DNA of 64,000 nucleotides from Sebastes aleutianus (GCA_916700875.1 CAKAKS010000072.1:41392464-41456463); one strand, 5' to 3'; counted from the stretch's first letter, positions 1 through 14,500 are shown. Made by a program: numbers and translations. The notes: generated by a model not told the origin, from the letters alone.

Positions 1-1091
1 CTTACAATTCAAGTCAATTTAAAGCTTCAGTAGGCAACAATGTTTTTGGCATCTCTGTGCAGACATCCCATAATAACCTTTCAGCATATTGTAATGCAAG
101 TGTTCTGAGAGAAAACTAGACTTCTGCTCCTCCTCATGGCTCTGTTTTCAGGCTTTAGAACATCTAGCTCATGACGGGAGACTTTGACCAATCACAGGTC
201 CTTTCAGAGAGAGAGAGCGTTCCTATTGGCTGTGCTCCGGCTGGTGGGCGGTGCTTGGAATTTCCTCAGCAGATCTCAACATGGCTGCCGGGTCACAAAC
301 TCTCTCATGTTCCAGCTAAACAGAACACTACGAGATGATTCTGAGAACATGTGAGGGGAGAAATAGAAACTACAGTAACAGAATATTGATTCATATGTGA
401 AAATATGATTTGTGGTGATTTCTGGACGCCGACAGAAACATTAACATTAACCTTTGCCTAGCAGCGGTGTTCTCACGACTTAACCACTTGAACGCCACGC
501 GGATGGTGTACACGACTTCCCGTGTTGTAAACACGAGCTCACCAGTTTCACTTGAAGGCAACATCTGTTCCAGATAAGAGGCCAGAATCTTTCTGTTGTC
601 TTTAAAAGGTCTTTGTCCACACTGTTAATGACAGTTGTTGCATTAGAACAACTGCCTTTGTCACAACAAAAAGCTCCTATCTATGTTTCAGTTGAGGTCT
701 CATTTAATAACAGCATCTGTCTGTTCTAGTTCATGTCTGCAGACACCATCTCTTAATGGAATAGTTTCACTGCTCAACATCCATCCAATGAGTTTAACTT
801 TGGTTCCATCACAGTGTGACGCCGTTTTTCAAACTTATTTGTTTTGCGATGAAATCTTTATTGTAGGCACAAGTTACAGAAGATCTACTGACGAATAAAA
901 TGACCAAACAAACACAGATCTATAGATTATCAAGGGCAGTTCTGATATCCATCCATAACCTTATTGCTATTTGTAAAATGGTCTTTTGTTGCAGCTGTGA
1001 AGTCTGCGTTGATTAGCAGTAAGAGACAGAGAGATGGATTTAGATCTTAGCTCAACACAGTCAGGTCTGACAGAGAATCAGTAATCAATAA
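1..1091. other. No gene seen; sequence beyond the CARD exon
   Basis: I see no convincing coding sequence here. The only longer open frame (683-898, plus) has no recognisable domain. This stretch lies past the 3' end of the minus-strand NLR gene and may be intergenic. A CCAAT-like and GC-rich patch around 190-290 resembles widely repeated fish sequence, but I cannot name it. Confidence 0.4.
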
Positions 1092-1808
1092 TAGGGCCGT
1101 CAATCCATTAAAATATTTAATAGCAAATTAATCACACATGTTTTATCTGTTCTAAATGAACCTTAAAGGGAGATTAGTATTTAATCCTCTTATCAACATG
1201 GAAGTGGACAAATATGCTGCTTTATGTAAATGTATGTATATATTTATTATTGTAAATCAATGAACAACACAAATCAATAACAGATATTGTCCAGAAACCC
1301 TCACAGGTACTGCATTTAGCATAAAACAATATACTCCAATCATAACATGGCAAACTGCAGCCCAACAGGCAACAACAGCTGTCAGTGTGTCAGTGTGCTG
1401 ACTTGACTATGACTTGCCCCAAACTGCATGTGATTATCATAAAGTGGGCATGTCTGTAAAGGGGAGACTCGTGGGTACCCATAGAACCCATTTACATTCA
1501 CTGATCTGGAGGTCAGAGGTCAAGGGACCCCTTTGAAAATGGACATGACAGGTTTTTCCTCGCCAAAATGTAGCGTAAGTTTGGAGCGTTATTTAACCTC
1601 CTTCACGACCAGCTAGTCTGACATGGTTGGTACCGATGGATCCATCAGGTTCTATAGTTTACTATGATACCAGAATCTTCACTCTAGCTTTAACACTGAG
1701 CCGCTGCAACCTAAAAATCACAAGTTGCGTTAAAGTGTTAAAGAAATTAGTGGCGTTAAAACAAATTTGCATTAGCACGTTATTATCACGTTAACTTAGA
1801 CAGCCCTA
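1092..1808 (-). mobile_element. Non-autonomous DNA element, TAGGGCYGTCAA family, copy 1
   Basis: The element starts with TAGGGCCGTCAAT and ends with the complementary TTAGACAGCCCTA. It has no coding capacity. Two further copies are in the window: a 466-bp internally deleted one at 9472-9937 and one at 50010-50752 that belongs to the inverted duplication. The short terminal inverted repeats, and the near-perfect 8-bp target duplication at the 9.5-kb copy, suggest a hAT-type MITE. The assignment is by inference. Confidence 0.7.
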
Positions 1809-2151
1809 ATGAAAACTAAATTAATGACTTCCAAAAATTAGCAGTAAGAAGGCGGTCCCAAAACATATAGAAATGTCACGAGCTCTCTATCGCAGGTCTT
1901 CATCACCGACAACACATCAGTAGTTATCACAAGTAAATGATTATAAAATCTTGAGACCAAACCACAAGAGATTGAAAATGAATTCACTTTTCCCCCAAAC
2001 TTCAGTGAATCACCTTCAGAGTGAAAGTCCACACAGGCTTCCACGACGGAATTTATCATTTAAAGACAACAATAAGTGATGTGAGTCTCTGAAACAGCCA
2101 GATATTGTAGAGATTCATCATCACACTCCAGCTTCTTGCTTTTGCTTCAGC

Positions 2152-2510
2152 CTAAGATCTGAAAACCCACGGATCATCCTTACGGAGAGCAGCGATCAGA
2201 ACTTTGCTGGCTTCAGTTCCCTTTAGTCGCACCGTGTCGATCAGGTCTCGTGCTTTATCTCTCTTGGTTTTTGTTCTGATTGATTGCATTTCACCATCGC
2301 TTATAACACGACGTTGAAGGAGTTCATCCAGAAGCTTGTTCAGATTAGGATCAGACATCCCGTTTACAAACTTTGTTCGAACCCTCAGCAGCCTCTCCTC
2401 TGGTGAGACGTTGTCTTCTGGTGAGACGTTGTCTTCTGGTGAGACGTTGGCCTCTGCTGCGACGCTGTCCTCTGGTGGGACGTTCCTCTGAGGGATTTCC
2501 ATTGTTAGAT
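2152..2510 (-). CDS. Terminal CARD exon of the NLRP1-like gene, copy 1
   Basis: The exon follows a pyrimidine-rich acceptor ending TTATCGCTCAG and ends with a TAG stop. It encodes about 118 residues: a proline- and acid-rich linker containing RNVPPEDS and several six-residue VSPEDN-type repeats, then a CARD of about 80 residues. The CARD carries LLDELLQRRVISDGEM, then DKARDLIDTVRLKG and a final ALRKDDPW, the pattern of caspase-1 and NLRP1 type CARDs. CARDs form six-helix bundles that pair with the CARD of caspase-1 or an adaptor. It is read as a spliced last exon because the frame is open into the acceptor (incoming phase needs one base) and because the RNVPPED linker is what I expect between FIIND and CARD in fish proteins. 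A CARD-only protein starting at the internal Met is possible. Confidence 0.8.
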
Positions 2511-5500
2511 CTGAGCGATAACCACGGAAAAAAACAACAACCACTTTTAAAGAGCAGTTCAACTGAAATGAAACGTCATGTTTTGTACAGCAACATGTCT
2601 GCTCTGTAAATCAGTTGTTCTGTGTTCAAAACCAGAAACCAAAAGGGAGTGTTACGTCCCAGTAAGGTCTAAGCAACATGAGCCGGTGGTATCAGGCATA
2701 CAGTAGCCGTTTATTGTTAAATGGTCAATTAAAATGATAGAAAACAGGCTGCAGGCAATTTACCAACAAAGTTGCAGCAAACAAAAGCGAACACAAGTGT
2801 TGACATAAAATGTAAATTAGGAACAGACTTCTAATGGCGCCGAAATCAATAACTCAATAAAACAAAAACGACTGCAAACTAGAAATTAGGATCACAGCTG
2901 AGCTGGCAAACAACTCAATATAAACAAGAAATAAAACTCTATTTTAACTACGCTCAACACTAACAATCCAAAACACACAAGTGGCAGCCGCCTCTTTAAC
3001 GAGTGTATCTACACAGAGGAAAAACACTAACCAACTATCACAGTGAGATGTGACCTAAAAACACTTCTACTCTCTAGCCCAGTTCCAACCAAATCACAAA
3101 TGCTTCTATACTCCAAAGTTCACATCACACAGAGAAGCAACGAGGTGGACTGATCAAGCAGAATCACAGCCACCCGTGTCGTTCATCTCCGGGCCTCTTT
3201 TAAATGATTCCACTGGTTTCCCCCCGGCCAAGGAGTGGTGGACACAGCGGTGACATCACACGAAAGAGGGAGGGAGCCGGGCCAGCATCAGCAGTTAAGA
3301 AACCTGCAAAGATAGTTAATGCTAGGCAGACCTACCACTCTGATTAGTTTTAAAGTTACGGAGCCCGTAACAGGGAGACATTCATATTTGATATTTTTTT
3401 GGTTTCATGATTCTTCTCTGTGGTGAGTGCATGTTCTCCCCGTGTTGGCGTGGGTTTACTCCAGCTTCCTCCCTCAGTTCAGAGACATGTACTGTCGGTT
3501 AGGTTAAATGACGACCAGGGTCTGAAATGAACTTTTTTCACTTCCTGCCACTGTTGCAGGTAAGTATATTTTTGTTCTCTGCCACTCAGAAACTTTATCT
3601 GCCACTTTTGAAATCTCTGCGCTAAATGAAGAAATAACATTTTAGATCTGATGTCATTCAATGTTCGATATATTTTACATAAAAAAACATTACATGCACG
3701 GTAAATTACAGTGTTTGAATTACACCGTAGCTTCTGGGGCTGGGAGGGTACTGTACTCAGTACTGTACTGTACTTTGTTATTGTCATCTGTAGTGTTTAT
3801 TTGCATAAAAACACACAATTGCTTTTTACTGATGTAAAAAACATCTCCTACTAACAACTGGATTTATTCAAGTTTCTCACCAAAAACGTAATTTTACTAG
3901 ATTACATTTGAACATCATGATAACGTTGTAATTTACCTTCACCCAATCGTCCTTTTGCTGGGCAGACCGTGAACATCTCATAATAATAACTCAATGGCAC
4001 CTCCGTTAACGTTAGTAGCTCCGTTATTTATCCAGTCAGGACTGTGCTGCTAACGGCTGCTAACAGCTAACGTTACTAACTCTCCTCCTGATGATTTCAC
4101 CCGCCACTGCCAACAATTTACCCACATTTTGGCGGGTGGCGGGTGCTGATTTCAGACCCTGATGACGACTCTAAATTGCTCGTAGGTGTGAATGTGAGTG
4201 TGCATGTCTGTGTGTGTGTGTGTGTGTCAGCTATGTGATTGACTAGACACCTGTCCAGGTGTTCCCCACCAATAACAGCTGGGATCGGCCCTCTAAGGAT
4301 AAGCCGTCACAGATAATGGATGGATGGTTTCATGAAGGAGCCCTCTATTAATCCGTCGGTATACCGCTAGTTCTGTTTACATAGATGAAGAACTTGTTTC
4401 CTTAAGCTGGGGACGCACCGACCCGACATCAGAGAACTAGCGGCGACGGAGGCAGACTGTTGCGTCGCCTCACGTCGCCTTTGTTTTGGCCGACAAGTCG
4501 CACCCGAACGCACCGCAAAGACGACAGCCGGCGGTCAGTTAGCTCCTACGTTCTGCTCCTGTGAAAGGAAATAACTCTCCACACCAGCAGGCGGCGGTAG
4601 TCTGTATCCATCATTCAGAAAGGGAAACAGGAAGAGCGAGGACGGAGGATATACAAGCCGTCGTTATGATACGTACATGAAACAAACCATTTTCACACCA
4701 CTCTCACTCACCACTTAGCTTCATTCCAGATGTTCATGTTGCTGTGAGAATATGGTACCGTCAGGTATCCACATGTTGACGTTGGTAGAGTAGTGTAATG
4801 TAATGTGTTCGTAGCGAATGAGAAATAATCGTGATCTCAAAATTGATCCAAATTATAAAAACGTAATCTTTACCTGCTTGAAGCAGATCACATCTCCAGA
4901 CGTCTTCTGTCCTCTCTTGATTCTGGACCATCAGAGTCACTTTCTCTGGGATCGTAGTCAGGAAAACTACAAATGTCGGATGGTAATTTGGTCCATAATT
5001 TGAGCGGTATGGTACACGCTGAAAACCAGAAGCATCGCATCATTTTAAATCTTGTTAAAAATGTTTATCTGGTACTTTCTTATTGTGAATCTATTTTCAA
5101 CATGTGGCATAAATTATATTCATGATAATTCTGCGACTTGACTCACACAGGCTGTTATTGTGAAGCTCCCAGGTTCACAGTGGAAACTGTAACTTTGACC
5201 AAAGTTGAGAAGACAGTCGGCAGGGTTCTGGATGTACTTAGCACCTTCTTGTTGTTGTGCCTTAACCTTAAGAAACAGAACATTTTTAATATGCCGTTAA
5301 TGCTCATATTGCTGATTGTATTTATAGAGTACACTTAAAAACAACAAATGTTGACCAAAGTGCCTCACAGAGCGATGAGAATTAGAACCAAATAAAACAC
5401 AGAAATAATTAAGAGGATGCAAGTAAATTAATAAAAGTGTAGAATAAATAATTCTGGATTAAAATCCCCAAAACATGACAGCATTGCACAGAAGTCAAAT

Positions 5501-8500
5501 AAATAAATAAAAACAGAGTGTGACCAGTCTTCAAGGTGACTACTGACAGACTAAAGGAAAGAGACGGGTCTTAAGACAGGTTTGAAGTTATCACTGGAGG
5601 AGGGAGATGTAATGGTGAGGGGGAAACTGTTCCTCCATTCAGGACCAACAACCAAAAGAGCCCAATCAGCCCGGGATTGTAACTGGGAGCGGTGAGTCAG
5701 CAGATCTGAGGGGTCTGGAGGTGGAATAGGGGACCTGGTTTCAGTCCATGCAGAGCTTTAAAAACAAATCAAAGAACCTTAAAACCAACTCTGTCCTTCA
5801 CTGGTAACCAGTGAATAGAAGCCAACACACCAGTGCAGGGAGATATGGTCTCTCTTCCTGCTGCCAGTAATGAGTCATTTTAAACCAGACAGGCTGTCTG
5901 GATGGAACTTTGTGAGATCTTTGGTTGATCAGATTTTAAACTAGAATCAAAGATAACAAAGATAAACCCAGATTTCTTGGGTGGGAATTTACATTTGATG
6001 ACAGAGGCCTAAGAGTGTTGATTGTTGTGTCTGCAGGGCCAAAGATAAGGACCTCAGTTTGATTCTGGTTTAGTCGCAGGAATCTTTTTGCCACGGAGCA
6101 TTTTGCATCCTTAATGCACTTCACAAGGGAGTAAAAACAGCACGGGTCACCAGGTTCCAGTGGGACGTACAGCTGGGTGATGAAAATAAAATAGGGCCTA
6201 ATATGGAACCTTGTGGTTCTCCGTATGAGATGGTGCAGAGGGAGAGGACACTTCATGCTGGCCCACACTAACAGATGTTTCAGATCTTACCAGATGTGTA
6301 AAATGTGAGAGAGCCCTCACATAACCACATGTTGTGTTAAATTGAACAGGTTAGTTCCTGTAGTGTGTGGAGAGAAACAGCAACAGCACACACTAACACA
6401 TTCATTCATCGACAACAACTAAAAAACACAGAAATCTCTCTAAATCTCTGAGATCAGACGAGACTTTAGTGTAAACCAACATGGCCGACGACGGGCAGGA
6501 AGAATTAGTGATGTTAGTTTTTACTTTGTAGTGAACATTGAGGAAGGATGGACGGATGAAGACACAGAGACACGTTATATAAACACTAATCAACACGTTG
6601 GTCCTCCATCTCTGAGCTCCATCTCACTACTACTTTATGCTCCACGTTTAGCATTAGCTCGTGCATTAGCTCGTGCATTAGCCGCGGCCGCCATGACGGC
6701 GGTGGTTGTCCTTCCTTCTTCAGTCAGCTTGGTTCTCTATTGGCTGTCGTTCTTTCCACGTGACTGCGTCATCAGCTGTCCTCGGGGTTCCCCTCATACA
6801 ACAGGAGATCCCATCACAGATATTCAACATGTTTAATATTTACCATTTGAAACCGGTGTGACCAGGATGGACTTCAGAGCCGATCAGGGGATGTAAAAAA
6901 CACTCTGAATATACCTCACACCACAGGAACATCTGGAAAGATCATCTTTAGAAGCATCAATCAATCAGGGCTTTGCTGACGATGGTCAGGAGGAATCAGG
7001 ACTAAACTCAGCTGATTCATGTGTAGTGTGGACCCGGCATCAATCAGTTCTAACAAAGGCTGATCTGTCTTGGAGGGTAGGAGGACAACCACTGAAGAAC
7101 ATGTCCCTCTTTTCCAACACCACTGATTCAACAAGTGTGTCGCAGCCGTGTGCATCACTTTTTAGTGTCCCCTGTAAACAGTTTCCCTCGTCGTCTGTGC
7201 TTCTTGCAGCAGGTTTCTGTATTTGTTTTATTCCCTATTTGCAGGATTTGTTGTCACGTTGGTGAAGAATTTTTTCTTAATTTGCTTGTAAAACACAATT
7301 AAATTTAGTCTATTTGCTTGTGCTTTTTAAAAGTTGCAGTTGGTTGAGCTCTCAAGGCCACCGTACCTTTAGGCCACTGTTTACTATTTACACCACCTGG
7401 TGGAAGGATCACGAATGACAATGGCAGACAGAAAGGCAGCGCCAAGAGCAAAACACAGAAAGAAAAACTAAAAACGAAACACAATCTGAAGATTTACAGT
7501 TCACATTGATTTAGATTCTTACCACAGCATGAGGTTCATAAATAAAGGAAGCAATGTGTGACTGACAGGAATCATCTTTGTGGAAATAGCTGAGTTCTGG
7601 CTGATGATGAGCACATATGACAGATGGCTTTACCTCGGTTACAGGGACGTTGCTGTTCAGCAGAAAGACATCGAGTACTGGATGTCCACTGTTGGGTCGG
7701 AGGAACAGCAGAACTTGGCCATTTATCGGCCATATGAGATTCTGAATCCTAAGAATCGTATTCCAGATCAGGCCAAAGGCAGAGAGGTGAGAGATCTTCA
7801 CAACCACATGAGTGTCTGTAATCTCCAGCGGCTCCAAGATGCTCATTTCATCATCAGAGATGTGAGCGACAGACAGCAGGCCATCACAGAGCAATGCTGT
7901 GAAAGCAAAGAGCTGTTAAACTTTTGTTTTAATGCTAACAGGTTCATCTACCCAATTCATTTCTTACCACTTGCCACAATCTATTGCCTCTAACTCTGGA
8001 GCATCCCGAGGATGTGCCACTTCACCTCTATTCTCTACCTAGTTACCTCCTTCCAAGGCCAAGAGCCTTTGTTGTGCATAAAATCCATTACAATTATATA
8101 TATATATATTCACACGTCACCTAATGCAGCTAATTCCAACAAAGTACACATTAAAAAACATTTTTGCAATTTTACCATTAATTTTGAACAATGTCTTTAC
8201 CTTCCTTTGTGTCACAGTGTTGGAGGTGGAGCTGACGGAGAGCAGCATCCTCAGAACACTTGATGTTGAACAGCGGCCCAGCAGCCATTTTGCCAGCTGA
8301 TTGGAGGAAGCTCTCATCCCATTGGACGGTCCTGTACAGTAGCTCCGCCTCCTGAGCCATGTCAAACACCAGTCCAGTCAAAGCACACTGGAACACACCT
8401 GGACCAGGACACCTGAAGCTGTAGGACAAAGAGGGCCAAACTGATATAACAAGCATGTATTGGCCTGTTAGTCTCTCTCTTTTAGTCGAGGCCTCAGCAA

Positions 8501-11500
8501 GGAAACGAGGTTGGTTGGGATATGACATGCTTTCTTTAAAGTTGGTGGGACATATCACCACCATCCACATCTTTATCTGTGCTTATAAACTGGAGCCAAA
8601 CAGCTCCATGTTGAAATCTAATTTCTGATGTTGAGGTTGAACCACGGCCTGCTCCTGGGCAGGATGCTAGCGCAGAGTTAGTTAGTTTGCTGCCACCTCA
8701 ACCCAAACCTGTTGAAGGTTGCCCACTGCCCCTAATACTAGGATGGGGTAAAGGCAGAAGGTAACTTCAGTGTGTGACAATAACAGTTACACATTTACAC
8801 ATGAAGGGGCAAAGCCTGTGTTAAAAAGAACGTCATCACTTATGTCTGCATACTTTTATAAATTCAATTTAATGCTTTTTAAGACCTTGACAGATAAGAC
8901 TTAACACCCTTCAGGGCTAGGTGATATGTTAAAATCAATATCACCACATTAACAAGGCAAAAGTGAGCATGGCTCACATACACCCCCGCTCACCTCTTGA
9001 CCCCTACTGAAGTAGGGCTGAAGGTTTTGCCCTTTTGGAAAAAATTCAAAAATGTTGGGCACCCTGGACTTCTAACCCCCAAAAGGCACAACTAGACCAC
9101 ACTGTCAACCATCACACCAAGTTTGAAGTTCATAAGTTAAATAGTTTCAGAGTTCTGCTCCGGAAACAAAAGTGAAACGGACAGAAGGACGGACGGACGG
9201 ACGGACGGACGGACGGACGGACGGACGGACGGACGGACGGACGGACAGACTGACGGACGGAAGGACAGAAGGACGGACAGAAGGACGGATGGAAGGACGG
9301 ACACGCGGAGCGCTATATAACCCCGACTACGTTGTCGCGGGGGTATAATAAAGACAATATTACAATATTGGTATGTATGTCCATATATCAAGCATATACA
9401 AATTCACATATAAACTAGTCAAAATAATCTTGAATGCAAACTGAGCCTCAACACAAAGTATTACTATATATTAGGGCTGTCAATCGATTAGAATATTTAA
9501 TTACGATTAATCGCATGATTGTCAATGATTAAGCGCAAATTAATCGCACATTTTGTATCTGTTCAAAATGAACCTTAAAGGGAGATTTGTCAAGTATTTA
9601 ATACTCTTATCAACATGGGAGTGGACAAATATGCTGCTTTATGTAAATGTATTTTCATTCACATATCTGGAGGTCAGAGGTCAAGGGACCCCTTTGAAAA
9701 TGGACATGACAGTTTTTCCTTGCCAAAATGTAGCGTAAGCTTGGAGCGTTATTTAACCTCCTTCATGACATGGTTGGTACCGATGGATTCATCAGGTTTT
9801 ATAGTTTCATACGATACCAGTATCTTCACTCTAGCTTTAAAACTGAGCCCACTACAACCTCCGAAAGATCGATTGTATTAATGCGTTAAAGAAATTAGTA
9901 GCGTTGAAACGGTTTTGCGTTAACTTTGACAGCCCTACTACATATTATTCTTTCTTTGTGGGGATTTTTGGTTCTCTATATCTATAGAATATAATATGCC
10001 TTTGGGTTGAAAATATTCAGATATACCAACTTGCTGTTCAATGTGCCTTACATTAGATCATGTTCTATATACAGCAAGGCCTCATCTATTACAGGGTTCC
10101 TACACATTTTACATTTCAAAGACTTCCAGACTTCGCCGTCGATTTTTCAGACCATATTTGACTTTGTGACTCGGGGTTCAGAGGACACTGTGACAAGACT
10201 ACAGTGCTTCAGTGAAAGCTGAAAGAAGGCTGAAACAGTCACACACACCACAACATTGCTAAATGGTATAATGAAGTGTATTTTATTTATCTATTATATT
10301 CTGAGAGCTATTTATACATCTCTGCCCCATCTAGATGAATATATCTGACTTTTGAGTATTCCGTTAAATGAATAAGTCTTCATAGTACAGGCCTCTGCTG
10401 ATTGCATTCACGCTTCAAAAATCATAAAGTGGTGTTCATTCTGGAGATTATCTTGCTGAACAAAACGTGTCAGTATCATAAACGTGTGTTTGCCACACAG
10501 CTGATTTTCTGCAATAATCCAAAACCCAACGGAACAATCCCATTGGCTGTTAGTGGAGGGAACCAGAGTGATGCTAACTTCCTGGTTGGCCTACAGAAAT
10601 ACGTCATCCCTGCAGCGCTCTACTGGTGTTGTTCATTCCTTATTAAACTCTCATCATTTGGAACCCTCAACTTTGTGAAGGATTCAGTGGCAGGAAGACG
10701 TGGGGACACGGTGTCCTGATAAAGTTTAGAAGAAGGCTTCAGATAGGGTACATTCCTCTTTAATCTCCTGACGACATACAATTATCCAGGTCAAAGGTTT
10801 CACACCGTCTCCACTGGTCTAAAGTAAAGCTAGCCAAGTCCATGTCTGGTGTGGATCCTGTGTGTGACCGATGCAGGCTAGCACCAGCCACCCTGTCACA
10901 GTGAGTTGGTTTTGTCCAAAACTAAATATAGTTTCTGGCAATCAATATTACACACTCTGGGTCCAGAGTTTATACGATTACCTGTATGAAGATCCAGCTG
11001 TCTGCTCAGGTGAGAAGGATGTTGGAGCCTGGAATCAAAAAAGGAACAGAATTAGTTATTTTAATAGAAATACCAACTTGTCTTAGTGTTTAATAAAGTG
11101 ATGAAATACTAGAGCCACACTGTCAATACTCAACTCAAGCACCCTGTATGAGTCAGAGAGGAAATGACTTCAATGGAGTGACAGTGTGAGGTGTGTTAGA
11201 GAAGACTACACAGAAGGACAACTACACCAAGAACATGGCTCTCAATAATCACCATGTATTTAGCTCCTGATTTACTAACACACCAGATCCAGTACCAGTA
11301 CCAGCACCAGTACCAGTAACAGTACCAGTACCAGCACCAGCACCAGGACCAGTACCAATACCAGTACCAGTACCAGTACCAGTACCAGTACCAGATCCAG
11401 TACCAGTACCAGCACCAGCACCAGTACCAGCACCAGTACCAGTACCAGTACCAGTACCAGATCCAGTACCAGTACCAGTACCAGCACCAGGACCAGTACC

Positions 11501-14500
11501 AGTACCAGTACCAGTACCAGTACCAGTACCAGTACCAGTACCAGTACCAGTACCAGATCCAGTACCAGTACCAGTACCAGCACCAGCTCCAGCACCAGCA
11601 CCAGCTCCAGCACCAGCACCAGCACCAGCTCCAGCACCAGCACCAGTACCAGCTCCAGCGCCAGCTCCAGCACCAGCACCAGCACCAGCACCAGCTCCAG
11701 CACCAGCACCAGCACCAGCACCAGCACCAGCACCAGCACCAGATCCATTACCAGTACCACTACCAGCACCAGTACCAGCACCAGCACCAGCTCCAGGACG
11801 GATCGTGGTACTGCCAGCGACAAGAGCTCAGAGGCCAAGTTTGGTAAATAAATGATAGTTCAGTGATCTTCACTCCACACTATTAACTTCTGCAGGTGAA
11901 TGCAGTCTAAGTCAGCCATTCTCAACCAGTGTGCCGCGGCCCACCGGTGTGCCTCAGAGCGCCATCTAGTGGGCCGCGGAGGCAGTGGTACTAGATTATT
12001 TTTTTATTATTATTTAGCAAAGTGAACAGGTAAAACCTAAAGGAGGTAAAACCTAAAGGAGGTAAGATGCCAGCTGCCGTAAAACCAAAGCCTATTGAAG
12101 GAGGCTGAGACACGGGCGGACACGGGTCTTGTATTGGGTATAACACATGCGCAGTGTAACTGGAGCTGCGGTCGTGCGTTGCGTTCGGCTCAATTTCGGC
12201 GAGTGCAGAGCAGATATTACTGCGCATGTGCGGTACCCCGAAGGCGCGTTGATTAAGTGTGACCCAACCTCCTTCAATAGGCCTTGTGTAAAAACACCAA
12301 ACATCATCAGGTAGAGACAAACGTGTTTGCCACTGTTAGCTAGCTAACGTTCTCGGATGCAGTGACACAAAATGAATCGGTTTTTAAAGCGAAAAAGTGA
12401 TGTGGGAGACAACCCTGCGCCAGTAAAAGCTCCGAAGCGTGTGGTGAGGAAATATGACCCTGAATACATTAGGTTTGGATTGGTAATGGCAGGCAGTGAT
12501 GCTGAGCCCAAGGCACAATGTGTTGAATGTGGAGAAATCTTGTGAAATGAGGCGCTAAACCCATCGAAGCTCCAGAGACACTTAAACACAAAGCACCCAG
12601 GATGTGTCGAGAAGCCAAAAGAATATTTCCTAAGGAAAAGGGATGGGCTTCAGGCACAACAGAAAGTCATCACATTAACAACTCAGTCAAAAGCCACTTT
12701 GAAAGCTAGCTACATGGTTGCTGCTCGTGTAGCTCGTAGCAAGAAACCCTTTACGATTGCAGAGGAGCTTATTTTGCCAAGCGCTGTGGATATGTGCCGA
12801 GAGTTACTGGGGGAAGCCGCTGCAACCAAAATGCAGTCAATACCCCTCTCCAATGACACCGTGAGCAGAAGAACTACTGACATGAGTGATGACATCGAAT
12901 GCCAACTTCTGGAAGGAATAAAGGCAAGCCCATACTTTGCCATACAGCTGGACGAGTCGACTGACGTTAGCAATGCCGCTTTATTGTTAGTTTTTGTAAG
13001 ATACTGCAAGGACAGTAATCTTCACGAGGATCTATTGTTTTGCAAGGAGCTTCCAACAAGAACAACGGCAGATAATGTAATGCGCTGCCTTGATGATTAC
13101 TTCACCGAAAAAGGTCTCGATTCGAAATACTGTACAGGTGTTTGCACAGACGGCGCTGCATCAATGACGGGAAGACATCGTGGTGTTGTCAAACAGATCC
13201 AGGAGAGGGCGCCAGACGCCAAGTGGACGCACTGTTTCTTACATCGGGAAAGTCTAGCTACAAAGCAGATGTCACCAGAACTGCATGAAGTCATGAACGT
13301 GGCTGTGAAAACTGTTAACTATATTAAGAAAAATGCACTCAACTCAAGGTGTTTTGCTGCTTTGTGTGAAAGACTTGATGCAGATCATTTGCAGCTGTTG
13401 TACCACAGTGAAGTAAGGTGGCTTTCAAGGGGACATGTGCTTAATTGCCTTTTTGAACCGAGAGAAGAAGTGCACACATTTCTGGAAGAGCAGCACTCCC
13501 CTCTTGCTGAGCATTACACTGATGGTAAACTGGCCTACTTATCAGATATATTTGACCAGTTAAATCAGCTCAATATATCAATGCAAGGCAGAAACAGCAC
13601 AGTGTTTTTGGTTTTAGACAAAGTTGAGGGCTTCAAGAAAAAAACTTATTCTGTGGAACAGAAGAGTCAAGGAGGGACGATTTGACGTGTTTTCACTCCT
13701 CAGTGAAACTTTGGAAGCCACTCCTCATGTCAACATATCCAGTGTTATAACCCAGCATTTGACTCAGTTGTCAGGAAAGTTTACAGACTACTTCCCAGAA
13801 GATGCACGAGATGGAAACCTTTGGATTTTGGACCCTTTCTCTGTGGATCCTGCTTCAGAAGACATAGCTCTCTCCACTGTGTTGGAAAATGAACTGATGG
13901 AACTATCAGCAGACAGCAGCCTGAAGCTTCAGCTCACACAAGTAGACCTTGCTTCATTCTGGATACTGGCTGCCAGTCAATATCAATCTCTGTCAAAACG
14001 GGCAATCAAATTTCTGTTGCCTTTCACCACCACCTATTTATGTGAGTCAGAGTTTTCCATTGTGACTGTCACCAAATCAAAGGCAAGGAACAAACTGAAA
14101 GCAACTTTGAATGCTACTCTGCGTGTCAGCCTCTCACCCATCCCACCACCACTTGATCTCATTATTTCCCAGAGGCAAGCCCAAGTGTCTCACTGAGGGT
14201 AAGCAGAATATGTATTTTGGTCATTACAGCTGACAGTGGCATAACACATATCTACAGCCCAGTTTATTATTTGTTGTATAAACATGTTAGGTTTTTTACT
14301 CATTTATTTGGGAAGGTGGTCCTCGGAAATGTTTTGACAATCACAAGTGGGCCTTCAGTTGCAAAAGGTTGAGAACCCCTGTTCTATAGTCATTAATTAA
14401 ATGTCTGCCTGCAGGTGTAATACACTACAGTTCTTCAGCGGTAGATCTTTGATAAATGTCCAAGTAAAGTCATCCATGGTTTAAACTGGAGGATTTCACA

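Larger units (their letters stand above)
1092..2959 (-). repeat. Left arm of a 1.9-kb inverted duplication with the CARD exon
   Basis: This block matches 48782-50752 in reverse orientation, nearly base for base. It includes the MITE, the CARD 3' flank, the CARD exon, its splice acceptor and the terminal 310 bp of an LTR. Homology stops inside the LTR on one side and at the end of the MITE on the other, so both breakpoints lie in mobile DNA. The two arms are about 46 kb apart and bracket the NLR gene. Confidence 0.9.

Noticed and set aside
1838..2059. 73-residue frame conserved in both arms (also 49759-49980)
   Set aside because: It lies in the 3' flank of the CARD exon; the identity is explained by the recent inverted duplication, not by coding constraint.
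7580..7993. 137-residue plus-strand frame
   Set aside because: It is the antisense of the FIIND UPA exon, which has recognisable domain residues and splice sites on the minus strand.
9137..9391. Ser/Val/Pro-rich minus-strand frame
   Set aside because: It is produced by the GGAC tetranucleotide tract.
11275..11838. 187-residue Val-Leu open frame on the minus strand
   Set aside because: It is only the translation of the ACCAGN repeat.
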